DNA of 22,487 nt from Desulfobacteraceae bacterium (GCA_011390435.1 JAABSK010000017.1:1-22487); one strand, 5' to 3'; shown: positions 1 to 9,443, numbered from the stretch's first letter. The notes: generated from the letters alone by a model not told the origin. A program made the numbers and translations.

Positions 1-1614
1 CTAAAGGTCAAGGTTCAACAAAAAACCCGGAGCCTTGAAAAAGAGATAGAAGAGCGGAAAAAAACAGAGCAGGCACTGGTCAAAAGTGAAGAGCTGTTCC
101 AACTGATCACCGGGCACACCAGCTGCCTTGTTTCCATTTACGATGCAGCAGGAAACTACATCTATGCCAGTCCCTCCCATGAACAGCTGGGGTATCAACC
201 TGTAGATCTGATCGGAAAACCCGGGTTTACCACCATTCTGAAAGAAGACCAGTCGCTTTTGATCGAAAAACTCAGGCAGGGGCAGCAGGGAAAAATCACC
301 ACAGCGGTTCTCAATTACCGGGTAAAAGATATCAACGGCAGGATTCACCACTTTCGCGGCGCTTTTGATGCGGTATTCAAATCCAGCGGCAGACTTGAAA
401 AAATCATCAGTGTCGGTGAAAATATCACTGAACTGCAGACTGCCCAGGCTGACACCCTGAAAGCCCTTTCTGTGGCGGCAGAGGCAAACAAGCTGGCCCT
501 TGTGGGACAGATCGCAGGGAAGATGGCTCATGACTTCAACAACATCCTTGGCGCAATCATGGGGAACGCGGAACTGGCCCTTCTGGACTGCCCCCATGAC
601 CTGACACGCAAAACCCTGGAACTGATTCTGACCCAGACCGTCCGGGGGAAAAACCTGACCCGGAATCTGGTGGCTTTTGCCAAAGACCATGAGCCCAAAC
701 TTGAATTATTTTTCATCAACGAAAAAATTGACCTGGTGCTGGATCTGTTAAAGAAAGATCTGGAAGGCATTCAGGTGATCCGGAAATATGACCGGAATCT
801 GCCAGAAGTTCTGGCAGACCCCGGCATGATCGAACATGCCATGGTCAACCTGATCCAGAACTCAATCCATGCCACAAGCCTTGCTGAACAGCCGGAAATC
901 TCCGTCCGGACAACAGAAACAGAAACACAGATCCAGGTTGAAATTCAGGACAATGGCTGCGGTATTCCCGCCCACCTTCTGGAAAAGATCTTTGAGCCCT
1001 CGTTTACTTTGAAAGGCAGCAAAGATGATGCGGGTGCCTATCGTCCCGGCATCAAAGGAACCGGGTACGGCATGGCCAATGTGAAAAAATATGTGGAACA
1101 GCATCAGGGCACCATTGCCGTAGAATCGGATCTCCATCAGGGCACACGCGTCACCATTGGGTTGCCGTTGAATCCCAAACCACCCATTGCCACCGGCACC
1201 CCCCAGAAAACACAGCAGAAAGGCGAATCCGGAAAAAAAATCCTTCTGGTGGAAGATGAGGCTGCCATCTGTGATGTGCAGTACCAGATACTGACCCAGG
1301 CCCCGTTCCGGCACGACGTGGACATTGCAGCAGACGGCGGGGAAGCCATGGATCTGATCAAAAAAAATACCTATGATCTTGTCAGCCTGGATTACACCCT
1401 TCCGGGCCGGCTCAACGGGATGGATGTATACCACCATATCCGGGAACGTGACAGCAGGGTTCCCATTCTTTTCATTTCCGGCAATATTGAATTTCTGGAA
1501 TCCATCAGGGATTTGAAGCAAAAAGATCCTTTGATCGATCACTTGTCCAAACCCTGCAAGAATATCGACTATATCAATCATGTCAACCAAATGATCGCAA
1601 AAGGGATGGTATGA
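1..1614 (+). CDS. Hybrid sensor histidine kinase PAS-HisKA-HATPase-REC, 5'-truncated by the window edge
   Basis: The frame is open from base 1, so the start codon lies upstream; 537 codons are visible. Residue numbers count from the first visible codon. A short charged coiled-coil-like segment (about 1-33) leads into a PAS domain (about 35-150). The dimerisation/phosphoacceptor segment contains AHDFNNIL with the phospho-accepting His at about 177, followed by the HATPase N-box (NLIQNSIHA), G1 box (DNGCGI) and G2 box (GTGYGMANV). The C-terminal receiver domain has the acidic pocket (VEDE), phospho-Asp at about 464 (in SLDYTLPG) and conserved Lys at about 517 (SKPC). It would autophosphorylate and pass phosphate to its own receiver. 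The input segment upstream is unseen, so membrane attachment cannot be judged. The stop overlaps the next start in ATGA (1611-1614), indicating translational coupling. The family assignment is firm; the signal sensed is unknown. Confidence 0.93.
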   Translation, partial: LKVKVQQKTRSLEKEIEERKKTEQALVKSEELFQLITGHTSCLVSIYDAAGNYIYASPSHEQLGYQPVDLIGKPGFTTILKEDQSLLIEKLRQGQQGKITTAVLNYRVKDINGRIHHFRGAFDAVFKSSGRLEKIISVGENITELQTAQADTLKALSVAAEANKLALVGQIAGKMAHDFNNILGAIMGNAELALLDCPHDLTRKTLELILTQTVRGKNLTRNLVAFAKDHEPKLELFFINEKIDLVLDLLKKDLEGIQVIRKYDRNLPEVLADPGMIEHAMVNLIQNSIHATSLAEQPEISVRTTETETQIQVEIQDNGCGIPAHLLEKIFEPSFTLKGSKDDAGAYRPGIKGTGYGMANVKKYVEQHQGTIAVESDLHQGTRVTIGLPLNPKPPIATGTPQKTQQKGESGKKILLVEDEAAICDVQYQILTQAPFRHDVDIAADGGEAMDLIKKNTYDLVSLDYTLPGRLNGMDVYHHIRERDSRVPILFISGNIEFLESIRDLKQKDPLIDHLSKPCKNIDYINHVNQMIAKGMV

Positions 1615-3209
1615 CCATACTCATTGTTGAAGATGATAAAAACGCCCGGATCCTGTTGACCAGTATCCTGTCCGCGTCCGGGTATGAGGTCATCGCTGCG
1701 GCCAATGGTGTCCAGGCACTGGCAGCAATGGAATCCTGCCGTCCCTGCCTGATCATCTCCGATATCCTGATGCCGGAAATGGACGGGTATGCCCTGTGCA
1801 AGAGATTAAAGGCTGACCCACGCTTTAACACCATTCCCTTTGTGTTTTATACCGCAACCTACACGGACCCGCAGGATCGAAAATTTGCGCTGGATATCGG
1901 CTGTACCGACTTCTGGCTCAAACCCATGGAACCGGATCTGCTGCAAAATGAAATCCGCACCCTTCTTGCCCGGACATCAGAAGAAACAGCGCCTGCACCG
2001 GTATTGACCCCGGAAAAGGAAAAAACACTGGATGCCGGACATGAGCAGATACTGATCCGGAAACTGGACAAAAAAGTAAAAGACCTGGACACAGAACGGC
2101 AAAAGCTTCACGTAATTGAAAACCGGTATCAACGCCTGGTCGAAGCGCTGCAGGACAGCTATTTTTTCTTCACCCAGGGTGCAGACGGCCGTCTCACCAA
2201 TGTCAGCCCGTCGATTGAAACCTTGCTGGGCCTCTCTGCAGATGCATTCTGTGAACACTATGCAGATCATGTCAGCGATCATCCGATCAATATCTCAGCC
2301 CGACAATATAATGCCCTGGGACGTCAGGGACAAAAGCAGCCGGCGTATGAAATCGAACTGATCCATGCCAATGGTTCGCTGCGCCGGTTTGAGATCACTG
2401 AAGCGCCGCTTTTTGATCACGCAGGACAGGTGATTTCCATCGAAGGCATTGCCCGGGACATCACTGAAATCAAACAGGTGGAAGCCCGGATCCGGAAAAT
2501 TCATAAAATGGAGGCACTGGGGACACTGGCCGGCGGCATTGCCCATGACTTCAACAATATTCTGTTTTCCATCCTCACCCATGCCCACCTGATCACCCGG
2601 AAAATCGAGCCAACCGATCCCATTGCCAATTCAGTAAACATGATCGTCAAGGCTGGCCAGCGGGCAGAACGCCTGACCAAACAGATTCTGACATATCTGC
2701 GAAAGAGCGAAGAAGAGAGCCAGCCGGTGATGATCCAGCACATGATCGACGAAGTGGTCGACCTTCTCAAACCCGCCATCCCCAAAACCATTGAACTGCA
2801 CCTGGAGATAGCGCCATCATGCCGGCCGATCATGGCAGATCCCACCCAGATTCACCAGGTGATCCTGAACCTGTGCACCAATGCCTACCAGGCCATCGGA
2901 CAGAACAACGGTGTGATACACATTGCCCTGGCAGACCAGACCTTTGACGGTGAAAACCGCCACAACATCCCGACCGGGGAGTATCTTCAGCTCATGGTTT
3001 CCGATACCGGAAGCGGTATTCAGAAATCTGACCTGGAAAGCATTTTTGATCCCTATTTCACAACAAAAGGCAAGGGAGAAGGAACCGGGCTTGGACTTTC
3101 CATGGTACACGGTATTGTCTCCGGACTGAACGGGCACATCCATGTGGATACCACCCTCGGCCGGGGAACACGGTTTTTTATCTATTTTCCCATCACTCGC
3201 GGAATCTGA
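1611..3209 (+). CDS. Response-regulator/PAS histidine kinase (REC-PAS-HisKA-HATPase)
   Basis: 532 aa, soluble, with no membrane segment. An N-terminal receiver domain (1-120) carries acidic residues D8/D9, phospho-Asp D51 (SDILMPEMDGY), T81 and K104. A charged coiled-coil-like linker (about 140-175) leads to a PAS domain (about 172-290). The HisKA segment has the phosphoacceptor H312 in GGIAHDFNNIL, followed by HATPase boxes NLCTNAYQA, SDTGSGI and GEGTGLGLS. REC-PAS-kinase proteins typically act in phosphorelays, taking phosphate from an upstream hybrid kinase. The 4-base ATGA overlap with the preceding hybrid kinase makes that kinase the likely partner (inference). No DNA-binding output domain is present. 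The start is fixed by the ATGA overlap and by the canonical receiver start MTILIVEDD. Confidence 0.94.
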   Translation: MTILIVEDDKNARILLTSILSASGYEVIAAANGVQALAAMESCRPCLIISDILMPEMDGYALCKRLKADPRFNTIPFVFYTATYTDPQDRKFALDIGCTDFWLKPMEPDLLQNEIRTLLARTSEETAPAPVLTPEKEKTLDAGHEQILIRKLDKKVKDLDTERQKLHVIENRYQRLVEALQDSYFFFTQGADGRLTNVSPSIETLLGLSADAFCEHYADHVSDHPINISARQYNALGRQGQKQPAYEIELIHANGSLRRFEITEAPLFDHAGQVISIEGIARDITEIKQVEARIRKIHKMEALGTLAGGIAHDFNNILFSILTHAHLITRKIEPTDPIANSVNMIVKAGQRAERLTKQILTYLRKSEEESQPVMIQHMIDEVVDLLKPAIPKTIELHLEIAPSCRPIMADPTQIHQVILNLCTNAYQAIGQNNGVIHIALADQTFDGENRHNIPTGEYLQLMVSDTGSGIQKSDLESIFDPYFTTKGKGEGTGLGLSMVHGIVSGLNGHIHVDTTLGRGTRFFIYFPITRGI

Positions 3210-3282
3210 TTTTCCGGAACCCGGGCGATGATTCATCCATGACACACAGATGTCTCATTGCCCGGACACGGATACTTTGAAT

Positions 3283-3300
3283 GCCGGCGCTTTTGCCGGC
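3283..3300 (+). terminator. GC hairpin between convergent genes (weak terminator candidate)
   Basis: GCCGGC, a 6-nt loop (GCTTTT), then GCCGGC gives a perfect 6-bp GC stem, followed by a loosely T-rich stretch (TATTGAATTTT) in plus orientation. It lies between the convergent kinase gene (ends 3209) and the chemoreceptor (ends 3300) and touches the latter's stop codon. There is no clean T tract on either strand, so termination is plausible but not strongly supported. Confidence 0.35.
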
Positions 3301-5393
3301 TATTGAATTTTAAATCTGCCGGTCATTTCCCGGATCTGCTCAGACAGGTCAGACAGCTCTTTGGCGCTGGTATTTACCTGGCCACTTGCACTGGACATCT
3401 CTTTGGCAGACTGACTGACATCGCCAATATCCTTTGCAATTCCTTCTGAGACAGAAGCACTCTGGGTTACATTCTGGTTGACCTCCTGGATTCCCAGGGC
3501 GGCCTGGCTCACGTTATCGGCAATCTCCTGTGTAACAGAGGACTGTTCCTGAACCGATGCCGCAATGGTGGTGACAATATCGTTCATATCATCAATAATG
3601 CCGGAAACCTGACCGATTTCATCCACGGTCCCACGGGTTGTCTGCTGAATCTGCTCGATCTGCTCCCTGATCTTCCGGGTGGCCGCTTCGGTTTGTTTTG
3701 CCAGCTCTTTGATCTCGGAAGCCACCACGGCAAATCCTTTTCCGGCCTGCCCTGCGCGTGCCGCCTCAATGGTGGCATTCAATGCCAGAAGATTGGTCTG
3801 CTCAGATATTTCAGCAATGGCTTCGGTAACGGTCCCGATCTCTTTTGCTGCCTGTCCCAGTTCATTGACTTTTTCTGAGGCATTTTTTGATTTTGTGACC
3901 GCCTGGAGTGAGACACTTCTTCCTTTTTCAGCATTGGCAGCAATCTCGTTAATGGTGGATGTCATCTCCTCGGCTGCCGCCGCCACCATCTGAACGTTGG
4001 TTGCTGCCTGCTCAGATGCTGCAGCCACACTCACCATGCCACTACTCATCTGTTCTGCTGCTGCCGCCACTGCAACGGATTTATCAGATGTCTGATCTGC
4101 TCCGCCAGACATCTGACTGGAAATGGCAGACAATTCAGTGGAAGAGGAAGAAAGCACATTCACGCCCTGGCTCAGATCTTTGAACATGGTGTTGAGGTTG
4201 GCTGCCATCTGGTTCATGGACGTGGCCAGCTCTCCGATTTCATCTGACTGGTCAATGTCCAGCGTCCGGGTCAAATCACCGGTTGCCAGGGCTTTTGAAA
4301 ACTCAACCCCTTTATTGACAGGGATGGTAATGGCCCGGGTAAAGGCAATGGCAACCCCAATGATCAGAATCAGCCCCACCCCGGCGATCACACCTACCAG
4401 AAGTTTGAGATCTTTGACTGCTGCAAAGGCTTCTGCTGTCTGAATTTCTGCAATAATGGCCCAGGTCAGATCCATGATGGTCAATGGCGCATATTCGGTC
4501 AACACCTGTTTTCCGGCAAAATTGTCAAGAACGGCATGGCCTGATTTTCCAGCCAGCGCCTCCTGAACAGCACGGGTTTGCACCGTTCCGTCTGCTGAAT
4601 TTGTGAAACTGGCTTCCACAGAATGGGTGGCCTCAAACAAAGATGCATCTGAGCGCATGCGCCTGTCTTTTCCCACAAGGTAGGTTTGCACAGTTTTTCC
4701 GGCACCGGCGCGGGCCGTCATAATGGCATTGATCTGATCAAGGGGGATCTGAAACGCCACAATTCCCAACAGCCTTTTCTGGTCGGTATAAATGGGATAT
4801 CCAGCAAAAATCGCAGGCACGCCATTGCTCGGGGCATAGGGAGCCATATCCACAATTGCGGGCTTGCCGGTCTGCACCACCTTGCCCCACAGTTCCGCCA
4901 GGGAGGTGTCCTTGTACCGTCCATGGCCGAGGTTCTCCCCCAGATCACTTTCTTTTGCATTGGTGTACATGACATGACCGTGGGCGGCACAGATGAGGAA
5001 CACATCATAGACTCCGCTCTGGCGCTGGTATGCCCGAAATTTTTCGCCATGGGTCTGCCAGAGGGCCTGATATTCCTGTGTGGTAACATCGTAATTGCCT
5101 GTGGCAGTCACACCGGTGTCGTTATGGTACTGAACCAGCTGATCATAAAAATCAGTTACATCGCTGGACTGGGCAAAGACGCCCATCTGAAGAAACAGCC
5201 CCTTAAAGTATTCTTCCACATGGGCTTTTTTCCCGGCCATCAGAATGCGAAGTTCTTCAGCAGCCATATGGGAAAGGGCGTTGCCGGATCGATTCACCGA
5301 CAGCATGCCCATGACAGCAAACGGAAGAATCCCCACGATCAGAAACGCAGCAATGAACTTGACCCGCATTTTAACATTTTTCAACTGAAACAT
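3300..5393 (-). CDS. Methyl-accepting chemotaxis protein with periplasmic Cache-type sensor
   Basis: 697 aa. TM1 is at about 13-33, then a periplasmic region (about 35-325) whose features ([17 protein letters not shown] near 198-214 and a second lobe ending [13 protein letters not shown]) resemble a double Cache small-molecule sensor. TM2 is at about 331-352 and HAMP at about 354-407 ([19 protein letters not shown]). The cytoplasmic signalling coiled coil has the highly conserved hairpin tip [18 protein letters not shown] at 531-548 that contacts CheA/CheW. No C-terminal CheR/CheB tether pentapeptide is seen. The start ATG is preceded by a strong AGGAGG, and a near-consensus sigma-54 promoter lies about 45-60 bp upstream. 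It probably senses an organic ligand and controls flagellar motility; the ligand cannot be read from the sequence. Confidence 0.95.
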   Translation of the reverse strand: MFQLKNVKMRVKFIAAFLIVGILPFAVMGMLSVNRSGNALSHMAAEELRILMAGKKAHVEEYFKGLFLQMGVFAQSSDVTDFYDQLVQYHNDTGVTATGNYDVTTQEYQALWQTHGEKFRAYQRQSGVYDVFLICAAHGHVMYTNAKESDLGENLGHGRYKDTSLAELWGKVVQTGKPAIVDMAPYAPSNGVPAIFAGYPIYTDQKRLLGIVAFQIPLDQINAIMTARAGAGKTVQTYLVGKDRRMRSDASLFEATHSVEASFTNSADGTVQTRAVQEALAGKSGHAVLDNFAGKQVLTEYAPLTIMDLTWAIIAEIQTAEAFAAVKDLKLLVGVIAGVGLILIIGVAIAFTRAITIPVNKGVEFSKALATGDLTRTLDIDQSDEIGELATSMNQMAANLNTMFKDLSQGVNVLSSSSTELSAISSQMSGGADQTSDKSVAVAAAAEQMSSGMVSVAAASEQAATNVQMVAAAAEEMTSTINEIAANAEKGRSVSLQAVTKSKNASEKVNELGQAAKEIGTVTEAIAEISEQTNLLALNATIEAARAGQAGKGFAVVASEIKELAKQTEAATRKIREQIEQIQQTTRGTVDEIGQVSGIIDDMNDIVTTIAASVQEQSSVTQEIADNVSQAALGIQEVNQNVTQSASVSEGIAKDIGDVSQSAKEMSSASGQVNTSAKELSDLSEQIREMTGRFKIQ

Positions 5394-5439
5394 TTTTTCC
5401 TCCTGTTCGATTTAAATGCGTAAAACCGGGAAGAATTAC

Positions 5440-5455
5440 AGCAACATCCGTGCCA
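5440..5455 (-). promoter_or_regulatory. Sigma-54 (RpoN) promoter for the Cache chemoreceptor
   Basis: Read on the minus strand the site is TGGCACGGATGTTGCT. It matches the sigma-54 consensus TGGCACG-N4-TTGCT, with GG and GC separated by exactly 10 nt. The predicted transcript start, about 12 nt past the GC, gives a leader of roughly 35 nt before the AGGAGG and ATG of the 5393 gene. Sigma-54 control of chemotaxis and motility genes is common, which fits. No enhancer-binding-protein site was identified. Confidence 0.85.
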
Positions 5456-5489
5456 TACTTCAAAGAGCCAGGCAGTTCCTTACACAGCC

Positions 5490-5745
5490 CTAATAATACA
5501 CAAACCCCATAATGCGTTTGATCGCTCCCAAGAGCGTATCTTCATTATTCCAGGAGTTGATCTCCAGATCCCCCAGCCTGAACTGACGGTAAAAACTGCT
5601 CTCTTTGGACAGGCGAAACAGCAGTGCATCCATGTTGGATCGGATTGTTTTCCACCGGTATAAAATCAGCAGCAGACAGCTGGTCAAAATAAAAGGCCGT
5701 GAATTCTTTAAGGTATTGTTTTTTCCCATACGCTCCAGCAAACAT
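5490..5745 (-). pseudogene. Possible small or frameshifted hypothetical gene
   Basis: Two overlapping minus-strand frames compete here. One starts at ATG 5745 and reads protein-like for its first 40 residues (aromatic-rich, YLKEFTAFYFDQLSAADF), then becomes less convincing and stops at 5545. The other (start 5741, stop 5490) becomes protein-like in its second half (FRLGDLEINSWNNEDTLLG) and ends at 5490. This is the pattern of a short gene with a frameshift around 5605-5640, but it could also be chance. I recognise no family. A minus-strand promoter-like sequence lies just upstream, but no good ribosome-binding site precedes either start. Confidence 0.25.
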
Positions 5746-5753
5746 TGACCCGT

Positions 5754-5783
5754 GTTATAGCACAGCTGTCCAGTGATTCACAA
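5754..5783 (-). promoter_or_regulatory. Sigma-70-like promoter candidate
   Basis: On the minus strand TTGTGA (5783-5778), an 18-nt spacer, and TATAAC (5759-5754). Transcription would start close to the ATG at 5745, so any product from there would be nearly leaderless. The match is decent but unsupported by a firm downstream gene. Confidence 0.4.
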
Positions 5784-5795
5784 GCCAGGGTTTGA

Positions 5796-5822
5796 CAGGG
5801 AAAGGTCACCCTGCTTTTTTTT
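5796..5822 (+). terminator. Intrinsic-terminator-like hairpin in plus orientation
   Basis: CAGGG, an 8-nt loop, CCCTG, one C, then TTTTTTTT (5815-5822). The 5-bp GC-rich stem plus T8 tract has the form of a rho-independent terminator for a plus-strand transcript. No plus-strand gene lies immediately upstream, so its client is unknown. On the minus strand the A tract precedes the hairpin, so it cannot terminate the 5923-7725 gene. Confidence 0.45.
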
Positions 5823-5922
5823 CCAGACCGGGTAGAATACCTGATGATTGAAATGGATATACATTTGTTCTAATGCTTCAGGGATGACAAGAACTGATGA
5901 TGGATCGGTATTTTTGAAAGCC

Positions 5923-7725
5923 TTACGGCGTCAGTTTAAATTTTTCCATCAAAGATTTAAGCAGATCAGACAGTTCTGCCAGCTCTTTTGCGATGGTGGC
6001 CACATTGCTGCTGCGCCCGGAAATTTCCGTTGCTGAACTTGAAACCCGGCTGATGTTTTCAGCCACTTCAGCGGCAACCTGCGAGCTCTGAGCCACATTT
6101 TCCGTAACCTCACCGACTCCGGCAGATGCCTGGGAGACATTTTCTGCAATCTCGCTGGTGACAACAGACTGTTCCTCCACCGCTGCAGCAATGGATGAAA
6201 CGATCTCGTTGACATCGTTGATGACATGGGTAATGTCACCAATCTCCCGGATCGTGTCCTGGGTCGTGCTTTGCATTCTGGCAATTTTCTCCCGGATGTC
6301 TGTGGTGGCGTCAGCAGTCTGGTCTGCCAGAATTTTGATCTCATTGGCTACAACCGCAAATCCCTTGCCTGCTTCCCCTGCCCTGGCCGCCTCAATGGTT
6401 GCATTGAGGGCCAGCAGATTGGTCTGATCTGAAATTTCATTGATGGTGGCAGTGACCTGACCGATTGCTTTGGCAGATACTCCCAGATCCTTGACTTTTT
6501 CAGCGGCACTGTCAGCCTGGGCCACTGCCGCTGCTGTGATGCTTCTGGATTTTTCAGAATTTTTTGCAATCTCAGCAAGAGTGGCGCTCATCTGTTCTGC
6601 TGCAGCTGATACCGAATGGATATTGGTGGCTGTCTGTTCAACAGCAGCCGCCACATTGTTCATGTTGCTGCTCATCTCTTCTGCGGCAGCTGCTACTGAA
6701 ACGGACATCTCAGATGTGGCAGCAGATTCAGATGCCATGGCTTCAGATGCCTGGATCAGCTTTCCGGATGAGTGACTCAAGGTTCCCACGCTGGTGTTGA
6801 CTTTATCCATCATCTGCCGGAGGTTTTTCGCCATTGTATTCAAGGATCTGGCCAGCAGACCGACTTCATCGTTCTGATCGATGTCCAGATCCCGGCTCAA
6901 GTCTCCGCCAGCCATTTTTTCTGCAAATTCAACCCCCTGGGTCACCGGCCGGGTGATCGAACGGGTGACCAGCCAGAACACAAGGGATGCCAGTCCAATC
7001 CCGCACACCACAATAAAACTGGCCTGTATCATTCTGGATCTGAGGGCGGCATCTGCTGCATCCAGCGACTGGATCACCTCAAAGGCACCATGGATCTCAC
7101 CTGCTTTCCAGTTTTCAAGGGTTCCGCCGGTGGGATCTTTTCCATCATTCCGGCCCCACAGTGTTCGGGACTGGGCAGGATCTCCATGGCAGACCAGGCA
7201 GGTCTCAGACAGACGGATGGGCAGAAAATACCTGACCGAATTGCTGGCAGTGTCGATCACATAGTACTCATCCAGGTTTTCCTGGACGATTTTTTTCAGT
7301 GCAGGGCCTTCAATACGGGTATCCTGTCCGAAATCCGGTTCATTTTTCGGGTTTCGTGGACTGAACTTGGGAACCCTGAATGTATATCCGCCCTGCTCTG
7401 CTTTCCGCATGGCCGCCTGCCAGGCTGAAACCACCGGAATGACTGCCAGCAGTTTTTCCTGCTCTCCCTGCTGTGACAGTGTTTTGACCAGATCCGTGGA
7501 AAAAAGTCCCAGCCGCCATTTTTCTTCCATTTCATCCCGGACCGATTCCGACACCAGGCAGATGGCCCGGGACTTTTCCACAAAAGACTGGACTGTTTGA
7601 TTCCGATCACTTTGATAATACAGAAAAAAAAGCACTGCCACGAGAACAATCGTGGTTCCAATACCCATACACAGAAATTTGACCAGAATCGGTAGATCCA
7701 AAAAGCGTTTCACATCCATCTCCAC
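5923..7725 (-). CDS. Methyl-accepting chemotaxis protein with heme-c (Tll0287/DUF3365-like) periplasmic sensor
   Basis: 600 aa from the first possible start. TM1 is at about 13-37 and the periplasmic domain at about 39-232. That domain carries C176-L-V-C179-H180-G-D-P, a covalent heme-c attachment motif placed near the end of a domain whose features ([31 protein letters not shown]) resemble the Tll0287/DUF3365 family. TM2 is at about 233-254 and HAMP at about 256-310. The signalling tip [18 protein letters not shown] is near 433-450. It likely reports redox state or a heme ligand to the chemotaxis kinase. It lies 35 bp downstream of metF on the same strand and may be co-transcribed. The start is uncertain: GTG 7725 and ATG 7719 lack a spaced ribosome-binding site, while GTG 7713 has GGAG at 6-nt spacing. 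Family assignment is strong; the physiological signal is inferred. Confidence 0.93.
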   Translation of the reverse strand: MEMDVKRFLDLPILVKFLCMGIGTTIVLVAVLFFLYYQSDRNQTVQSFVEKSRAICLVSESVRDEMEEKWRLGLFSTDLVKTLSQQGEQEKLLAVIPVVSAWQAAMRKAEQGGYTFRVPKFSPRNPKNEPDFGQDTRIEGPALKKIVQENLDEYYVIDTASNSVRYFLPIRLSETCLVCHGDPAQSRTLWGRNDGKDPTGGTLENWKAGEIHGAFEVIQSLDAADAALRSRMIQASFIVVCGIGLASLVFWLVTRSITRPVTQGVEFAEKMAGGDLSRDLDIDQNDEVGLLARSLNTMAKNLRQMMDKVNTSVGTLSHSSGKLIQASEAMASESAATSEMSVSVAAAAEEMSSNMNNVAAAVEQTATNIHSVSAAAEQMSATLAEIAKNSEKSRSITAAAVAQADSAAEKVKDLGVSAKAIGQVTATINEISDQTNLLALNATIEAARAGEAGKGFAVVANEIKILADQTADATTDIREKIARMQSTTQDTIREIGDITHVINDVNEIVSSIAAAVEEQSVVTSEIAENVSQASAGVGEVTENVAQSSQVAAEVAENISRVSSSATEISGRSSNVATIAKELAELSDLLKSLMEKFKLTP

Positions 7726-7760
7726 AGCATAACTGTATGATCGTTTCTCAGGCAGGCAGA

Positions 7761-8696
7761 TCAGTCCATAACCGGCCTGGGCAGCATCCCCGCCCGCTCT
7801 GCAATCTCAGGCACCTTGTGTTCCCACTCAATGGCCATCATATGCACGCCGGCCACCCCTTCCATCTCCTTGAACTCCGCCACCTGTTCCAGGGCGATCT
7901 TGATGCCCTCTTCAGACTGGTCCCGTTTGTCCACCCCTTTAAGTCGCTTGATCAGGTCGTCAGGGATATCCATTCCCGGCACAAACTTGGACATGAAATT
8001 GGCCATACCGGCATTTTTCATGGGGGTCACGCCCGCCAGGATATAACATTTTTCATGCAGCCCCATGTCCACCACTTTTTTCATGAAATCCCGGAATTTT
8101 TCCATATTAAAAATGCATTGGGTCTGGATAAAATCCGCTCCAGCATGAATTTTATTGGCCAGACGGTACACCCGGTATTCATACGGATCTGCAAACGGGT
8201 TGCAGGCAGCTCCGATGAACAGTTTCGGCGGCACGTCAATGGTTTCATCATTCATGAATTTGCCTTCATCCCGCATTTTTTTCACCAGAGCGATCAATTG
8301 CATGGAATCCACATCATGAACATTTTTGGCCTGGGGGTGATTGCCAAAGGTCTGATGGTCACCGGACAGGCACAGCATGTTCCGGATGCCCAGGGCATGG
8401 GCGCCCAGAATATCACTCATAATGGCCAGACGGTTCCTGTCCCGGCACACCATCTGGAAATTGGGCTCCAGACCTTCTCCCACCATGATGGCTGATCCGG
8501 CAAGAGAGGACATCCGGACAACAGCGGTCTGGTTATCTGTCATATTCACGGCATCCACATTGCCTTTCAGATATTGAAACTTTTCTTTCAGATGATCGAC
8601 GTTGGCCCCTTTGGGTGGTCCGCATTCACCTGTAAACGCAAAATGCCCGGCTTTGAGAACCTTTTCAAGATTACTGCCTGATTTAAGTTCGCTCAT
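7761..8696 (-). CDS. metF: Methylenetetrahydrofolate reductase, MetF
   Basis: 311 aa, the usual length of a bacterial MetF TIM barrel. The N-terminal strand holds the conserved Glu E24 (TGECGPPKG), which in MetF assists protonation. Then come VDAVNMTDN (about 47-54), the CRDRNR motif (83-88), and D112 in LSGDH, matching the flavin-contacting Asp of the family. The C-terminal half has [11 protein letters not shown] and [10 protein letters not shown]. It would interconvert 5,10-methylene- and 5-methyl-tetrahydrofolate. It directly follows metV (18-bp gap), so electrons probably arrive through MetV and the Hdr/MvhD proteins rather than from NADH alone. The start ATG 8696 has AAGGAG upstream with about 9-nt spacing. 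The assignment is secure; physiological direction (acetyl-CoA oxidation versus CO2 fixation) is not determinable here. Confidence 0.95.
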   Translation of the reverse strand: MSELKSGSNLEKVLKAGHFAFTGECGPPKGANVDHLKEKFQYLKGNVDAVNMTDNQTAVVRMSSLAGSAIMVGEGLEPNFQMVCRDRNRLAIMSDILGAHALGIRNMLCLSGDHQTFGNHPQAKNVHDVDSMQLIALVKKMRDEGKFMNDETIDVPPKLFIGAACNPFADPYEYRVYRLANKIHAGADFIQTQCIFNMEKFRDFMKKVVDMGLHEKCYILAGVTPMKNAGMANFMSKFVPGMDIPDDLIKRLKGVDKRDQSEEGIKIALEQVAEFKEMEGVAGVHMMAIEWEHKVPEIAERAGMLPRPVMD

Positions 8697-8714
8697 TTGG
8701 CATCTCTCCTTTTA

Positions 8715-9392
8715 TTATATATTTCCCTGAATCAGTTCTTCTCGGATACTTCTTCTCGGGCCGCCGTCCCGTGCTGTCTGCCAGTCCTTGAAATTCTTGA
8801 CTCCCATCAGATCTTCCAGCCTGCCGGTTTCCATTTTTTTTCTGACAATGGTGTCCCAGATACATTCGGTATCCTTGTTCACCTCGCAGACCCCCTTGGA
8901 TGAGCCGCCACAGGGCCCATGGAGCAGGCTTTTAGCACACCGGGCAATGGGGCACAGGCCGCCGAACAGATGAATGGCACAGGTCCCGCACCCTGCACAG
9001 CGCTCCTCCCATACCCCATGCTGGGTTGCGCCGCCGAAAAAGGTGGTGTTCACCCCTGGATAAAAGGTCTGCTCCGGATACATTTCCGACAGGAACTGGG
9101 GGCCCACTCCGCAGGCAAGAGAGATCACAGCCTCGTAATTGCCGACTGTCTCGCTGATGCCTGCCACATACTCCCGGTCGCACTGGCGTTCGAGAACACC
9201 GGTATCAATATCAATGGCTCTGCCTGCTTTTTTCCGGGCGATTTTCATGGAAGATGCCAGAATTTCAACTTCCTTTAATCCCCCGGTATTGCAGACGGTC
9301 ACACACCCCTTACACCCGAGGATCAGAATTTTTTCATTCTTTTCCACCATCGCTGAAATCTCTTCAAGAGACTTTCGATCCGCTACTATCAT
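8715..9392 (-). CDS. metV: MetV, zinc/iron-sulfur partner subunit of MetF
   Basis: 225 aa from the second of two adjacent ATGs. Numbering here uses the first ATG at 9395. The N-terminal half has ILGCKGCVTVC (C28, C31, C35). The C-terminal half is the methylenetetrahydrofolate reductase C-terminal (MetV) domain, rich in cysteines: C133, C136, C139, C148, C153, C162, C170 and C178 (RCAGCGTC, GLCPIARC, GPCGG). In acetogens MetV binds MetF and links it to HdrABC-MvhD, and the same neighbours occur here. ATG 9392 is preferred because GAGG lies 6 nt upstream, against 3 nt for 9395. It is separated by 78 bp from mvhD upstream and 18 bp from metF downstream, so it belongs to the same transcription unit. 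I see no in-frame UGA here. Confidence 0.92.
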   Translation of the reverse strand: MIVADRKSLEEISAMVEKNEKILILGCKGCVTVCNTGGLKEVEILASSMKIARKKAGRAIDIDTGVLERQCDREYVAGISETVGNYEAVISLACGVGPQFLSEMYPEQTFYPGVNTTFFGGATQHGVWEERCAGCGTCAIHLFGGLCPIARCAKSLLHGPCGGSSKGVCEVNKDTECIWDTIVRKKMETGRLEDLMGVKNFKDWQTARDGGPRRSIREELIQGNI

Positions 9393-9419
9393 CATTCACC
9401 TCTATCGTGTTTTAAACCG

Positions 9420-9443
9420 GGCCGGAACATGAACCTGCCGGCC
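9420..9443 (-). other. Intercistronic hairpin between mvhD and metV
   Basis: GGCCGG, a 12-nt loop, CCGGCC forms a perfect 6-bp GC stem in the 78-bp mvhD-metV gap, the longest gap inside the metF/hdr run. On the minus strand it is followed by CGGTTTAAAA, too weak a T tract for a confident terminator. It might attenuate or mark RNA processing, tuning metVF relative to the hdr genes (inference). Confidence 0.35.

Larger units (their letters stand above)
5394..5922. other. 529-bp stretch between two chemoreceptor genes, without a firm gene
   Basis: From low to high coordinate this stretch holds the leader and sigma-54 promoter of the 5393 chemoreceptor (5440-5455), two overlapping short minus-strand frames that may be a broken gene (about 5490-5745), a minus-strand sigma-70-like promoter (5754-5783), and a plus-oriented hairpin with a T8 tract (5796-5822). 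The remaining 100 bp, downstream of the stop of the 5923-7725 gene, shows nothing recognisable and no clear terminator for that gene. Confidence 0.6.

Noticed and set aside
862..1590. Long minus-strand frame opposite the first hybrid kinase
   Set aside because: It is antisense to well-conserved HATPase and REC motifs and lacks any protein-like motif.
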